A DNA stretch of 64,000 nucleotides from Pseudomonas benzenivorans (GCF_024397895.1 NZ_CP073346.1:2852001-2916000), one strand, 5' to 3'; positions 8,592 to 17,943 are shown, numbered from the stretch's first letter. Made by a program: numbers and translations. The notes: generated by a model not told the origin, from the sequence alone.

Positions 8592-9338
8592 TCAGACCTC
8601 CAGCTCGATTTCGCCCAGTGGCTCGCCAAAGGGGCCGTAGCGTCGCTCGACCAGCTGCCGGGTGCCGTCGGCGCGCATCAGCAACGCCGTGCTGGCGAGG
8701 GTGCCGTAGCTGCGGGTGGCGATGAATATCCCAGAGAGCAGACGTTCGGTGTTCAGGCCGACGCCGGTGTCGGGCAGCGCCTCATCCGCGGGCTGCTGGG
8801 CGTCGTGCAGCAGGTCCAGCAGGGCTGGCGCCTGGGGGGTGATCAGGCACTCGCTGAGCAGCGCCCTGCCCTTTTCCACCTTGGGCCAAGGGGTGTTCAG
8901 GGCGGCATTGGACAGGCCATAGATGCCTTCCGACAGTTGCTGGGGGGCGTTCTCGCGGGAGTTCAGCAGCCACAGCTGGCGGGCGTCGCCGGCCAGCAGA
9001 TTGAAGGCCGAATACTCTCCGGCACGGCCGGCCAGCTCCGCGAGGAACGCCTCCGGGCCCAGCTCGCCGCTGAGGAACTGCACGGGCAGCTCGCCGCGGG
9101 AGCGGCCGAACGGCGGCTGGCGCGGGTCGCGGATATTGGTCAGCGCGGCGAAGCGCCCCTCGGGGCCCACCGCGAGCCAGGTGCCGCCGGCCTGCAGGTC
9201 GCGACCACCATAGATGCCTGGAAAGTCCTCCCAGGCCGCCAGTGGCTGGCTCGGGCGGTCATAGAACTCATCGCGGTTCGCGGCCAGCACCAGCGGCAGG
9301 GGGTGGGAGGGGCGCCAGGCGAATACGATCAGGCACAT
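8592..9338 (-). CDS. NRDE/TANGO2 family protein
   Basis: 248 residues beginning MCLIVFAWRPSHPLPLVLAANRDE: the conserved Cys2 and the NRDE motif (about 21-24) define the NRDE (TANGO2) family. Also present are GGTWLAV, FAALTNIRDP, and the NAALNTPWPKV segment. The fold is related to N-terminal nucleophile hydrolases, with Cys2 as possible nucleophile after Met removal. The cellular role is unsettled; the eukaryotic homologue TANGO2 has been linked to heme and lipid handling. The ATG at 9338 is preceded by AAGGAG, so the longer upstream frame to 9590 is rejected. The next gene upstream is divergent across 335 bp. Confidence 0.85.
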   Translation of the reverse strand: MCLIVFAWRPSHPLPLVLAANRDEFYDRPSQPLAAWEDFPGIYGGRDLQAGGTWLAVGPEGRFAALTNIRDPRQPPFGRSRGELPVQFLSGELGPEAFLAELAGRAGEYSAFNLLAGDARQLWLLNSRENAPQQLSEGIYGLSNAALNTPWPKVEKGRALLSECLITPQAPALLDLLHDAQQPADEALPDTGVGLNTERLLSGIFIATRSYGTLASTALLMRADGTRQLVERRYGPFGEPLGEIELEV

Positions 9339-9673
9339 AGAAACTCCTTGAGTGGCGGACTCCAAAGATGCGTCTCGGCGGCCGACCGTGACCTCACCAC
9401 GGCCCAGGCAGGCCAGAGTCCAGTTCCAGCAGATGTGTTTTCTTGTTGTGACAGTTCGCTGTTGAAGCGCCCAACATTTGCCCGACAGCTTAGGCGTTTG
9501 CGACCTGCGAGGGAAAGGGGCAATCGGCAAATTGGGATGCTGTAGCGGAACGCCCCCACGGCAATCGGTGCGCTGCCGTCTGGGTGGCACCGAAGGGACG
9601 TGCCCGCGGTCGTCGGCGGTGGAGTGCGCAGGCCCGCATCCGGTACCATGCCGCTTTGGTATCGGGGGCGTCG
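9339..9673. other. 335-bp gene-free divergent region
   Basis: This lies between the TANGO2-like gene (minus strand) and the TSUP transporter (plus strand) and must hold both promoters. The only clear site is the ribosome-binding sequence AAGGAG for the TANGO2-like gene. The middle (about 9420-9540) is less GC-rich than the flanks. I see no tRNA, small open frame with support, or strong hairpin in it. Confidence 0.5.
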
Positions 9674-10456
9674 ATGGAGCTGGGGCTGTATTTGCTGCTG
9701 GGAGCGGCGGCGGGGGTGCTGGCGGGCCTGTTCGGGGTCGGTGGCGGGATGATCATCGTCCCGGTGCTGGTGCTGAGCTTCACCGCCCAGGGGTTCGATC
9801 CGCTGGTGCTGACCCACCTGGCGGTAGGCACCTCGCTGGCCACGATCATCTTCACCTCGATCAACTCGGTCGTCGAGCATCACCACCGCGGGGCGGTGCG
9901 CTGGCCGGTATTCGCCTGGATGACCCTTGGCATCATCTTCGGCGCCGGACTGGGTTCGCTGACCGCCGCGGCGATTCAGGGGCCGTTGCTGCTGAGGATC
10001 ATCGGCGTGTTCGCGATCCTGGTCTCGCTGCAGATGGCCCTGGATATCAGGCCCAAGGCCTCCAGCGCGGTGCCGGGGCGGCTCGGTCTGGGCGCCGCCG
10101 GCGGGCTGATCGGCTGGGCCTCGGCGATCTTCGGCATTGGTGGCGGTTCGCTCAGCGTGCCCTTCCTGGTCTGGCGCAGCCTGTCGATGCAGCAGGCGGT
10201 GGCCACCTCGGCGGCCTGTGGCCTGCCGATCGCCGCAGCCGGCGCCCTGAGCTTCATCTGGCTGGGCTGGGACAACCCCCAGCTGCCGGAGTGGAGTCTG
10301 GGGTTCGTGTATTTGCCGGCGCTGGCCGGGGTGGCCTGCACCAGCATGTTTTTCGCGCGCCTCGGCGCGCGCCTGGCCCACCGCTTGTCGCCATTGTTGC
10401 TCAAGCGCCTGTTCGCCCTGCTGTTGTTCGGTGTGGGCCTGAATTTTCTGATTTGA
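9674..10456 (+). CDS. TSUP family (TauE/SafE-like) membrane transporter
   Basis: A 260-residue integral membrane protein with about eight hydrophobic spans and the two internal glycine-rich repeats of the TSUP family: [19 protein letters not shown] near the N-terminus, and [22 protein letters not shown] near the middle. Characterised members export sulfite, sulfoacetate or other organosulfur anions. The substrate here is not known. The ATG at 9674 directly starts the first membrane segment; the frame is open further upstream but without a family match. The gene ends 10 bp before lgt, suggesting one transcript with lgt and thyA. Confidence 0.85.
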   Translation: MELGLYLLLGAAAGVLAGLFGVGGGMIIVPVLVLSFTAQGFDPLVLTHLAVGTSLATIIFTSINSVVEHHHRGAVRWPVFAWMTLGIIFGAGLGSLTAAAIQGPLLLRIIGVFAILVSLQMALDIRPKASSAVPGRLGLGAAGGLIGWASAIFGIGGGSLSVPFLVWRSLSMQQAVATSAACGLPIAAAGALSFIWLGWDNPQLPEWSLGFVYLPALAGVACTSMFFARLGARLAHRLSPLLLKRLFALLLFGVGLNFLI

Positions 10457-10466
10457 GGAGTGTTGC

Positions 10467-11261
10467 ATGCTGCCTTTCCCGCAGATTGACCCGGTGGCCA
10501 TCGCCCTGGGGCCGCTGAAGATCCACTGGTACGGGTTGATGTACCTGATCGGCATCGGCGGCGCCTGGTGGCTGGCTTCGCGCCGCCTGCACGCGTTTGA
10601 GCCGAACTGGAACAAGGAGAAGCTCTCCGACCTGGTGTTCTGGGTGGCCATGGGGGTGATCCTCGGCGGCCGCCTGGGCTATGTGCTGTTCTATGACCTG
10701 GCCGCCTACCTCGAGCAACCGAGCCTGATCCTCCAGGTGTGGAAGGGCGGCATGTCGTTCCACGGCGGCTTTATCGGGGTGCTGCTGGCCACCTGGTGGT
10801 TCGGCAGTCGCAACGACAAGGGCTTCTTCCAGCTGATGGACTTCATCGCCCCCCTGGTGCCGATAGGCCTGGGCGCAGGGCGCATCGGCAACTTCATCAA
10901 CGCCGAGTTGTGGGGCAAGGCCACCGACCTGCCCTGGGCCATGGTCTTTCCCACCGACCCGCAGCAGCTGGCGCGCCATCCCTCGCAGCTGTACCAGTTC
11001 GCCCTGGAGGGGGTGGCGCTGTTCGCCATCCTCTGGTTCTACTCGCGCAAGCCGCGACCGACCATGGCGGTGTCGGGCATGTTCGCCCTGTGCTACGGCC
11101 TCTTCCGCTTCATCGTCGAGTTCGTCCGGGTGCCGGACGCCCAGCTCGGCTACCTGGCCTGGGGCTGGCTGACCATGGGCCAGGTGCTGAGCCTGCCGAT
11201 GATCCTAGGCGGCCTCGGCCTGATCGCCTTCGCCTACCACCGTCAGGGAGCCTCCCGATGA
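10467..11261 (+). CDS. lgt: Prolipoprotein diacylglyceryl transferase
   Basis: A 264-residue polytopic inner-membrane enzyme that transfers diacylglycerol from phosphatidylglycerol to the lipobox cysteine of prolipoproteins. The Lgt signature [13 protein letters not shown] (138-150) is present. His99 (MSFHGGF) and Arg139 correspond to E. coli H103 and R143. It precedes thyA with overlapping stop and start codons (ATGA), the standard lgt-thyA pair. PelC in this window is one of its predicted substrates. Confidence 0.97.
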   Translation: MLPFPQIDPVAIALGPLKIHWYGLMYLIGIGGAWWLASRRLHAFEPNWNKEKLSDLVFWVAMGVILGGRLGYVLFYDLAAYLEQPSLILQVWKGGMSFHGGFIGVLLATWWFGSRNDKGFFQLMDFIAPLVPIGLGAGRIGNFINAELWGKATDLPWAMVFPTDPQQLARHPSQLYQFALEGVALFAILWFYSRKPRPTMAVSGMFALCYGLFRFIVEFVRVPDAQLGYLAWGWLTMGQVLSLPMILGGLGLIAFAYHRQGASR

Positions 11262-12052
11262 AACAGTACCTCGAGCTGATGCGCCGGGTGCGCGAGACCG
11301 GCACCTTCAAGAGCGACCGTACCGGCACCGGCACCTACAGCTTGTTCGCCCAGCAGATGCGCTTCGACCTGGCCGAGGGCTTTCCCCTGGTCACCACCAA
11401 GAAATGCCACGTCAAATCCATCATCCACGAGCTGTTGTGGTTCCTTCAGGGCGACACCAACATCAAGTACCTGAAGGACCACGGCGTCAGCATCTGGGAC
11501 GAGTGGGCCGACGAGAACGGCGACCTGGGCCCGGTGTACGGCTACCAGTGGCGCAACTGGCCGGCGCCGAACGGTGAGTCGATCGACCAGATCAGCCAGC
11601 TGATCGCCACCCTCAAGAGCAACCCGGACTCGCGCCGGCTGATCGTCTCGGCCTGGAACCCGGCGCTGGTCGAGCAGATGGCCCTGCCGCCCTGTCACGC
11701 CCTGTTCCAGTTCTATGTCGCCGAAGGCCGACTCAGCTGTCAGCTGTACCAGCGCTCGGCGGACATCTTCCTCGGCGTGCCCTTCAACATCGCCAGCTAC
11801 GCCCTGCTGACCCTGATGGTCGCCCAGGTCTGCGACCTGCAGCCCGGCGAGTTCATCTGGACCGGTGGCGACTGCCACCTGTACGCAAACCATCTGGAGC
11901 AGGCCGACCTGCAGCTGACCCGCGAGCCGCTGCCGTTGCCGACCATGCGCCTGAACCCCGCGGTGAAGGACCTGCTCGCCTTCCGCTACGAGGATTTCGA
12001 GCTGATCGGCTACCAGGCCCACCCGCATATCAAGGCGCCGGTGGCCGTATGA
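11258..12052 (+). CDS. thyA: Thymidylate synthase
   Basis: 264 residues, the same length as E. coli ThyA. The enzyme methylates dUMP to dTMP using methylenetetrahydrofolate, releasing dihydrofolate. The catalytic Cys146 lies in [12 protein letters not shown]; the arginine pair of [11 protein letters not shown] and the folate-site stretch [10 protein letters not shown] are present. Its ATG overlaps the lgt stop codon (11258-11261), so translation is probably coupled. Dihydrofolate reductase, which regenerates the cofactor, is encoded about 5 kb downstream. Confidence 0.97.
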   Translation: MKQYLELMRRVRETGTFKSDRTGTGTYSLFAQQMRFDLAEGFPLVTTKKCHVKSIIHELLWFLQGDTNIKYLKDHGVSIWDEWADENGDLGPVYGYQWRNWPAPNGESIDQISQLIATLKSNPDSRRLIVSAWNPALVEQMALPPCHALFQFYVAEGRLSCQLYQRSADIFLGVPFNIASYALLTLMVAQVCDLQPGEFIWTGGDCHLYANHLEQADLQLTREPLPLPTMRLNPAVKDLLAFRYEDFELIGYQAHPHIKAPVAV

Positions 12053-12177
12053 CCGCGCAGGCGGCCTGAGGCCCTCGGTAGGCGGCCGCTCAGCCCAGGG
12101 ACTGGGCATGCTTTGCTGGGAAGCCGCCGCGCATTTGTTACCCTGACCGCTTTCGTGTGTTGGGGAGGAACCTGTTT

Positions 12178-13245
12178 ATGCCGAGGATTCTGAGCGTCGT
12201 ACTGCTGCTCTTGCTGGCCCTGCCGGGGTGGGCTGCCGAACCGTCGGGGCCGTTGTTGCGCGTTGGCATCAGCGAAGTGCCGCCTTTCGTCATTCGGGAG
12301 GAGAGCGGCGAGTGGCGCGGCATCAGCATCGACCTGTGGAAGGACATCGCCACCCAGGCGGGCTACCGCTTCGAGTTGCAGCCGATGCCGTTCAAGGAGC
12401 TGCTGCCCAGTCTCGAGGCCGACAAGCTGGACGTGGTGGTCGGCGCCCTGACCATGACCGCCGAGCGCGAGGCGCGCTTCGACTTCACCCACCCCTTCTA
12501 CCAGACCGGCCTGGCCATCGCCGTGCCGCGCGAGGGCGAGGGCGGCGGCTGGCATGCGCTGCGGGCGCTGCTGTCCTGGCAGTTCCTCAGCCTGGTGCTA
12601 GGGCTGGCGGCCTTGCTGCTGCTGGTCGGCGCGCTGGTCTGGCTGTTCGAGCGGCGGCGCAACCAGGAGCAGTTCGGCGGCAGTCCGGCCCAGGGCCTGG
12701 GCTCCAGTTTCTGGTGGGCGGCCGTGACCATGACCACGGTCGGCTATGGCGACAAGGCCCCGGTCACCCTGGGCGGGCGCCTGATCGGCCTGGTCTGGAT
12801 GTTCGCCGGCCTGATCATGGTGTCGACCTTCACCGCGGCGGTGACCAGCACCCTGACCGTGGGCAACCTGCAGGGCGGCATCCAGGGCACCGAGGACCTG
12901 CGCCGGGCCCATGTCGCCACCATCGACAAGACCGTCAGCGCCCGCTACCTGGAGAACCAGCGCATTCGCCACAGCGACTACCCGAACCTGCTCGGCGCCA
13001 TGGCCGCAGTGCAGCAGGGCGAGGCGGATGCGGTGGTGTATGACCTGCCGATCCTGCAGTACCGCAATGGTGAGCTCGGCCAGGGCGGCCTGCGGGTGCT
13101 GCCCGGCACCTTCGAGAACCAGTCCTATGCCTTCGCCCTGGCCAGCGGCAGCCCCTACCGTGAACAGCTCAGCCAGGCGATCCTGCGGGTCACCGGCAGC
13201 GACGACTGGCGCAAGCTGAAGGAACTCTACCTGGGCGCGCCCTGA
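12178..13245 (+). CDS. Glutamate-receptor-like (GluR0-type) ligand-gated ion channel
   Basis: 355 residues with a prokaryotic ionotropic-receptor layout. A signal peptide (1-21) is followed by the first lobe of a periplasmic binding domain (LRVGISEVPPFVI to about 125). Then come TM1 (136-157), a pore loop with the potassium-channel filter TVGYGD (187-192), TM2 (about 198-220), and the second binding lobe (about 230-355). A typical ABC substrate-binding protein has no pore insert, so this should be a ligand-gated cation channel, most likely K+-selective with an amino acid ligand. That function is inferred from GluR0. The ATG at 12178 is preceded by GGGGAGG. Its 3' end overlaps the convergent GTPase gene by 19 bp. 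Confidence 0.85.
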   Translation: MPRILSVVLLLLLALPGWAAEPSGPLLRVGISEVPPFVIREESGEWRGISIDLWKDIATQAGYRFELQPMPFKELLPSLEADKLDVVVGALTMTAEREARFDFTHPFYQTGLAIAVPREGEGGGWHALRALLSWQFLSLVLGLAALLLLVGALVWLFERRRNQEQFGGSPAQGLGSSFWWAAVTMTTVGYGDKAPVTLGGRLIGLVWMFAGLIMVSTFTAAVTSTLTVGNLQGGIQGTEDLRRAHVATIDKTVSARYLENQRIRHSDYPNLLGAMAAVQQGEADAVVYDLPILQYRNGELGQGGLRVLPGTFENQSYAFALASGSPYREQLSQAILRVTGSDDWRKLKELYLGAP

Positions 13246-14627
13246 GGCCGGGCCAGGCGCGCCAGCAGCTGGCTGGCCAATTGCTCCAGCGCGTCCTGGC
13301 GCTCGGCGCCGTCGCGAAAGCTGCCCTGTGCCAGGCTCGACCACTGCGGGTGGGCACGGGCCTTGCGCAGGGGCTCGGGCAGCGGCTCATCGCGCCATTG
13401 GGCGTCGCTGGGCGCGTCCAGGCGCAGCGTGGCGGTCGCCGCGTGGCCGCGGGAGGCCAGGGCGTCGAGCAGTTGGCCCTGGCGCAGGGCGAGCAGGCGC
13501 AGCACGGCGTCGTCCACCGTCAGTTCATGCTCGCCGCGGAATTTGCCGAGCAGGCGCGTGCCGTAGTTGCGCGCGGTCTGCAGGCCGCCGCCGGCCAGGG
13601 CGCCGATCAGCGCAGCGGCGCCGAGGGTGATGCCGCCCACCAGCAGGTCAATGCCGGCGCCGGTGGCCGCCCCCGCGGCCATGCCGCCGCCAACCTTGAC
13701 GCCGAGCTGCTTGAGGGTCTCCGGATTGAACAGGTCGTCGCCCCAGCGGCCGTCGAGCAGCGGCAGATCGCCGGCCTGGGCGTCTTCCGGGCCAAAGGCA
13801 TGCAGGCGCAGCAGGGCCTCGACACAGCGCTGCTCGCGCTGGCGGATGGCCGCGCGCAGCTGCTGGATCGCCTCCTGCTCAATTGATGGCTGGGCCGCGA
13901 CGCTGCGGCGGCAGGCGGCGCAGTCGAGCAGCAGCTCGGCGATCAGCCGGGCGCCGGCCTGGCGGCGCTTCTGCCGCTGCGCCTCGTGGTCGTCGATCAG
14001 CCGCTGCAGCGGCGCCTGGGCCTTGTCCAGCAGCAGCGCCAGGCTCTGGTACAGGCGCCGCTCGCCATCCAGTGGCGGCGCCACGCTGTCGAAGGCAACC
14101 CGCGCATGCAGGCCGAGGCGTGACAGGGCGGTGTTCCAGTCGTCTTCGCGGTGCTGGCGACCGGCGACGAAGTTGAGCACCGGCAACAGGGGGCGGCCGC
14201 TCAGGCTCAGCACCGCCAGTTCGTCACGGTACTTGGCCAGCACAGGTTCGCGGGCGTCGATCACATAGAGTCCGGCGTCCGAGGCCAGCAGCTGGCGCAG
14301 CACCTTGGCCTCCTGCTCGAAGCGCTGGCGCGCCTCGCTGCCGTCGAGGAAGCGGCTCAGGCGGGCCGGGCCGTCGAGGCGCTCGCCGGGCCGTTCCTGG
14401 CGTTCCAGGTAGTCGAGCAGGGCGATGGCGTCTTCCAGCCCCGGGGTGTCGTACAGCTCCAGCAGCGCCTCGCCGTCCACCGACAGCCGCGCGCCTTCGA
14501 CGTGGCGGGTGGTGCTGGCCCGTGGCGACACTTCGCCGAAGCCGACATCGCGGGTCAGGGTGCGCAGCAGCGAGGTCTTGCCGACATTGGTGTGGCCAAC
14601 CACGGCCAGCTTCAGGGGGCTAGTCAT
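13227..14627 (-). CDS. DUF3482 GTPase with glycine-zipper membrane segment
   Basis: 466 residues. The N-terminal Era/YihA-like G domain has the P-loop GHTNVGKTSL (11-20) and G3 motif DTPG (60-63). No clear NKxD is visible; LNFVAG occupies the expected area. The C-terminal half (DUF3482) contains a glycine-rich hydrophobic stretch around residues 313-348, with GGGMAAGAATGAG and GGITLGAAALIGALAGGG, typical of membrane-inserting zippers. The role is unknown; membrane-associated stress or remodelling GTPases are the nearest concept. It overlaps the upstream DUF2868 gene by 8 bp (translational coupling) and the convergent channel gene by 19 bp at its TAG stop. Confidence 0.8.
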   Translation of the reverse strand: MTSPLKLAVVGHTNVGKTSLLRTLTRDVGFGEVSPRASTTRHVEGARLSVDGEALLELYDTPGLEDAIALLDYLERQERPGERLDGPARLSRFLDGSEARQRFEQEAKVLRQLLASDAGLYVIDAREPVLAKYRDELAVLSLSGRPLLPVLNFVAGRQHREDDWNTALSRLGLHARVAFDSVAPPLDGERRLYQSLALLLDKAQAPLQRLIDDHEAQRQKRRQAGARLIAELLLDCAACRRSVAAQPSIEQEAIQQLRAAIRQREQRCVEALLRLHAFGPEDAQAGDLPLLDGRWGDDLFNPETLKQLGVKVGGGMAAGAATGAGIDLLVGGITLGAAALIGALAGGGLQTARNYGTRLLGKFRGEHELTVDDAVLRLLALRQGQLLDALASRGHAATATLRLDAPSDAQWRDEPLPEPLRKARAHPQWSSLAQGSFRDGAERQDALEQLASQLLARLARPQGAPR

Positions 14628-16068
14628 GGCCCGTCTCCAGCCAGGTCAACGGCGCGCCCGCGCCATGGGGCAGTTGCAGTTGCTCCAGGGCACAGTGCCA
14701 GTCGGCCAGGCGCGCGTCGTCCAGGGCCTCGCCGGGCGGCGCCGGCAGCAGCCAGATGCGCGTGCTGGCGGCGCTGCGCGCCAGTTCGCCGAGCAGCGCC
14801 AGGCTGCCCCGATCCGGCGAGCGGCGTGGGTCGCAGGCCACCAGCAGGCGCGCCGGCGGAAAGCGGCTGAGTTGTTCCAGCAGGCGCTGGCGCTGTTCGC
14901 GGCTGTCGACCACGCCGGCATCACTGATGCCCTTGGGCAGGGCGGGCGGCCAGGGGCGGCGCTCGTCCAGTTCGATCGCCACCAGCAGCGCGCCCTGGCT
15001 GTCCTGGGCGGTGGGTGCAGTCGGCAGGTGGGGCAAGGGGGGCGGCGCCGCATCGCAGACACCGAGGCGCTCGCTGCCCGGCATTAATCGCTCGCGCAGC
15101 AGGTCGTAATCGGGAAGCCTGGTGTCCAGTTCCAGTCGTGCGCAGCCGCGGCGCCAGCGCCACAGGCACAGCAGCATCAGCAGCAGGCGCGGCAGCAGGC
15201 CGTAGACCAGCAGCACGCCGAGCAGCCAGGCGGCCCAGGCCTGTCGGGCCGCCTCGCTGGTCAGGGCGCTGGCGCCGCTGGCGCGGATCTGCTCGGCATC
15301 CGGCTGGGCGAAGCCGAGCAGCGCCGGCAAGGCGCCGAGGGCCTGGGTCAGGGCGATAAATATGTCACCGCCGAGAATGGTGCTTTCCCAGACGAAGCCG
15401 TAGCGGCGAGTCGAGAGCAGGGCCAGCAGGCCGAGCAACGCGGCGAGCAGGGCCAGCAGCCACAGGCCGTGGACCAGCACGCCCAGGCCCCAGCGGCCAA
15501 GTCGCGCGCGCTGCAGCAGCAGGAGCAGGGCCGGGGCCAGTTGCGCGGCCCGGGCATCGCGGGCCAGCCGATCGCTGAGCCACAGCCACAGGCGACCCAG
15601 GGCGCTGGCGTCACCGCCACTCAGCAGCAGGCCCAGGGCCCAGCCGAGCAGCAGCAACAGGTTGAGGCCGAGCAGGCTGCCCAGGGCCCAGAACACGTTG
15701 ACCGGGCGCTGGCCATCGCCCAGGGCGGCCAGCGCCAGGCCGGCGCCGCTGAGCAGGGCCAGCAGCAGCAGGGCGGCCAGGGCCAGGCGAGCCCCCTGCA
15801 ACCAATGCTCCAGGGCCTGCAGCTGACCATCGCGTTCGGCGAGCAGCCGGGCACGGGTCTGGATGCGCGTCGCCAGGTCGCCGCCGGCGGCCCGGGCCCG
15901 GCGGTTGGCCTCGGCGTCTTCCAGGGGGCCGGCCTGTTCCTCGCGCAGGCGAATCGCTTCGCTCAGCCACAGGCGCTGCAGGCGATCGAGGGTCGGTCGT
16001 TCGGATGGGCTCACGCGGCGTTCCAATGGCGGGTGGAAGACAGAGCATAACCGCAGCGTCACGGCCAT
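14620..16068 (-). CDS. DUF2868 family integral membrane protein
   Basis: Up to 482 residues. The N-terminal region (RLWLSEAIRLREEQAGPLEDAEANRRAR) is the conserved DUF2868 head. Four strongly hydrophobic Leu/Ala-rich segments follow (about 90-112, 120-148, 185-215 and 267-290), then a soluble, presumably cytosolic C-terminal half. Function is unknown. It is consistently paired with a DUF3482 GTPase, here with an 8-bp overlap, so the two very probably form one complex. The start is uncertain: ATG at 16068 is given, but GTG at 16014, just before SPSERPTLDRL, is equally possible; neither has a good ribosome-binding site. Confidence 0.75.
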   Translation of the reverse strand: MAVTLRLCSVFHPPLERRVSPSERPTLDRLQRLWLSEAIRLREEQAGPLEDAEANRRARAAGGDLATRIQTRARLLAERDGQLQALEHWLQGARLALAALLLLALLSGAGLALAALGDGQRPVNVFWALGSLLGLNLLLLLGWALGLLLSGGDASALGRLWLWLSDRLARDARAAQLAPALLLLLQRARLGRWGLGVLVHGLWLLALLAALLGLLALLSTRRYGFVWESTILGGDIFIALTQALGALPALLGFAQPDAEQIRASGASALTSEAARQAWAAWLLGVLLVYGLLPRLLLMLLCLWRWRRGCARLELDTRLPDYDLLRERLMPGSERLGVCDAAPPPLPHLPTAPTAQDSQGALLVAIELDERRPWPPALPKGISDAGVVDSREQRQRLLEQLSRFPPARLLVACDPRRSPDRGSLALLGELARSAASTRIWLLPAPPGEALDDARLADWHCALEQLQLPHGAGAPLTWLETGHD

Positions 16069-16154
16069 GGCACAGCCGCGCGGGTATACTCAGCCGCTCC
16101 GGTTGGCGCGCCCGGTTGCGCGTGCCAGCGGATCAGCCCGGGCCGACCGCTCAA

Positions 16155-17351
16155 GTGAAGGACACGAATGCGAGTGCCGTCTTGAAGTTTCCGCACCTGG
16201 ACTGGGTCAATCAGGATTCACCCTACCTGCGCCAGCATCATCAGGGCTTCAGCGCCCTGAGTTTCGACGCCGAGTTGGAGGCGGCGTTCCGGCGCTATCA
16301 CGCCGATGTCTTTCTGCGGCGCATGCGCTGGGCGTTGCTGGTGGCCATGTTGCTGGCGCTGCTGTTCGTCGTGCTGGATTTCATCAACCTGCCGGAGCCG
16401 TTGCGCGGGCAGATCCTCAGCCTGCGCCTGGGGGTGATCCAGCCGGCGCTGATCCTCGCCTGGCTGGCGACCTATCGCCGTGGGCTGCGCGATTACCTGC
16501 AGTTGATCGGCGGCGCCGTGGCCTTGCTGTGCGGGCTGGCGGTGGCGGGGGTCATCGGCATCGCCCGTTACCATGCATTCCCCTTGCCCTACGAGGGCAT
16601 CATCCTGGTCACGGTGTTCTTCTACTTCCTCGCCGGTCTGCGCTTCGCCACCGCCGTGCTGTGCGGTTGGCTGACCCTTGTCGCCTACCTGGCGGTGGAA
16701 ATGAGCATCGGCTCGGCGGGCGAAGCGCTGATCAGCAACGCCCTGTTTCTGGCGTTGGCCAATGTCATTGGCTCGGTGGGCTGCTACTCCCAGGAGTACG
16801 CCACCCGGCTGAATTTCCTCGCCCATGGGCTGCTGCAGGATCTGGCCGACAAGGACTTTCTAACCGGTCTGCTGAACCGTCGTGCCTTCACCGAGCGGGC
16901 TGCGCGCAGCTGGCGCCAGGCCCAGCGCGAACAGCGCGCCCTGGGGGTGGTGATGATGGATGTGGATTTTTTCAAGCGCTACAACGACCACTATGGCCAC
17001 GCCGCCGGTGACGAGGCGCTGCGCCAGGTGGCCAGGGTGATAGGCGAACACGCCAGGCGTCCGCTGGACTGCACGGCCCGTTATGGCGGCGAAGAGTTCG
17101 TCGGCTGCTGGTACGACCTGAATGAAGGGCAGATGCTGGCGATTCTGCAGGACATCCGCAGCCGCATCGAGGCCCTGGGCCTGGCCCATGTGCAGTCGGA
17201 TGCGGCCGCCGTGGTGACGCTCAGCATCGGCCTCGCCTACCTGACGCCGCAACCGCACCAGAGCCTGGAAGACGCCCTGCGTCTGGCCGATGTGGCCCTG
17301 TACCTGGCCAAGGAGCAGGGGCGCAACCGGGTGGTGAGCAAGAAACCCTGA
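16155..17351 (+). CDS. Membrane-bound diguanylate cyclase (GGDEF)
   Basis: About 398 residues. The N-terminal half has five or six hydrophobic spans (roughly 60-235) with no recognised sensor domain. The C-terminal half is a full GGDEF domain: DFLTGLLNRRAF, MMDVDFFKRYNDHYGHAAGDEAL, and the active-site GGEEF. RPLD sits exactly five residues before GGEEF, an intact inhibitory I-site (RxxD). It should make c-di-GMP at the inner membrane with product inhibition. The start is GTG at 16155 or TTG at 16182; neither has a convincing ribosome-binding site. It is divergent from the DUF2868 gene and upstream of folA. Confidence 0.88.
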   Translation: MKDTNASAVLKFPHLDWVNQDSPYLRQHHQGFSALSFDAELEAAFRRYHADVFLRRMRWALLVAMLLALLFVVLDFINLPEPLRGQILSLRLGVIQPALILAWLATYRRGLRDYLQLIGGAVALLCGLAVAGVIGIARYHAFPLPYEGIILVTVFFYFLAGLRFATAVLCGWLTLVAYLAVEMSIGSAGEALISNALFLALANVIGSVGCYSQEYATRLNFLAHGLLQDLADKDFLTGLLNRRAFTERAARSWRQAQREQRALGVVMMDVDFFKRYNDHYGHAAGDEALRQVARVIGEHARRPLDCTARYGGEEFVGCWYDLNEGQMLAILQDIRSRIEALGLAHVQSDAAAVVTLSIGLAYLTPQPHQSLEDALRLADVALYLAKEQGRNRVVSKKP

Positions 17352-17397
17352 CGGCGCGAGGCTTCAATCATCGGCGCCGAGTGGTTATCCTCGCGCC

Positions 17398-17913
17398 ATG
17401 AAAACGACCCTACCGCTCTGCCTGATCGCCGCCCTCGCCGACAACCGCGTGATCGGCCGCGACAACCAACTGCCCTGGCACCTGCCGGCCGACCTCAAGC
17501 ACTTCAAGGCGCTGACCCTGGGCAAGCCGATCATCATGGGCCGCAAGACCTGGGACTCCCTGGGGCGGCCGCTGCCCGGCCGCCTCAACCTGGTGGTCAG
17601 CCGCCAGCCGGGGCTGCAGCTCGATGGCGCGGAAGTCTTCCCCTCCCTCGACGCCGCGCTGCAGCGGGCCGAGGCCTGGGCGCGGGAGACCGGCGCCGAG
17701 GAGCTGATGCTGATCGGCGGTGCGCAGCTCTATGCCCAGGGCCTGGAGCGGGCCGATCGCCTGTACCTGACCCGCGTGCGCCTCAGCCCCGAGGGCGACG
17801 CCCATTTCCCCGAGTTCGGCGGCGCCGATTGGCAGCTGAGCGAGCGCCGGGAGCAGGCGGCGCTGGACGGGGCGCCGGCCCACGCCTTCGAGACCTGGGA
17901 GCGGCGCGCCTGA
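17398..17913 (+). CDS. folA: Dihydrofolate reductase
   Basis: A 171-residue enzyme reducing dihydrofolate to tetrahydrofolate with NADPH. Visible landmarks are LIAALADNRVIGRDNQLPWHLPADL with the proton-donor Asp32, the NADPH-binding IIMGRKTWDSLGRPLPGR, and LMLIGGAQLYAQGLERADRLYLT. It starts 46 bp after the diguanylate cyclase gene. Together with ThyA (11.3 kb) it completes the thymidylate cycle. Confidence 0.97.
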   Translation: MKTTLPLCLIAALADNRVIGRDNQLPWHLPADLKHFKALTLGKPIIMGRKTWDSLGRPLPGRLNLVVSRQPGLQLDGAEVFPSLDAALQRAEAWARETGAEELMLIGGAQLYAQGLERADRLYLTRVRLSPEGDAHFPEFGGADWQLSERREQAALDGAPAHAFETWERRA

Positions 17914-17943
17914 GCGGTGGGCCCTGCGCCCGATGAATGCGGG

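Noticed and set aside
10739..11257. Upstream in-frame extension of thyA inside lgt
   Set aside because: ThyA has exactly the standard 264 residues from ATG 11258; the extension reads lgt in another frame as Arg/Pro/Gly-rich noise.
16005..16154. N-terminal extension of the diguanylate cyclase upstream of GTG 16155
   Set aside because: It overlaps the start of the divergent DUF2868 gene and reads as Arg/Ser/Gly-rich sequence with no membrane or sensor feature.
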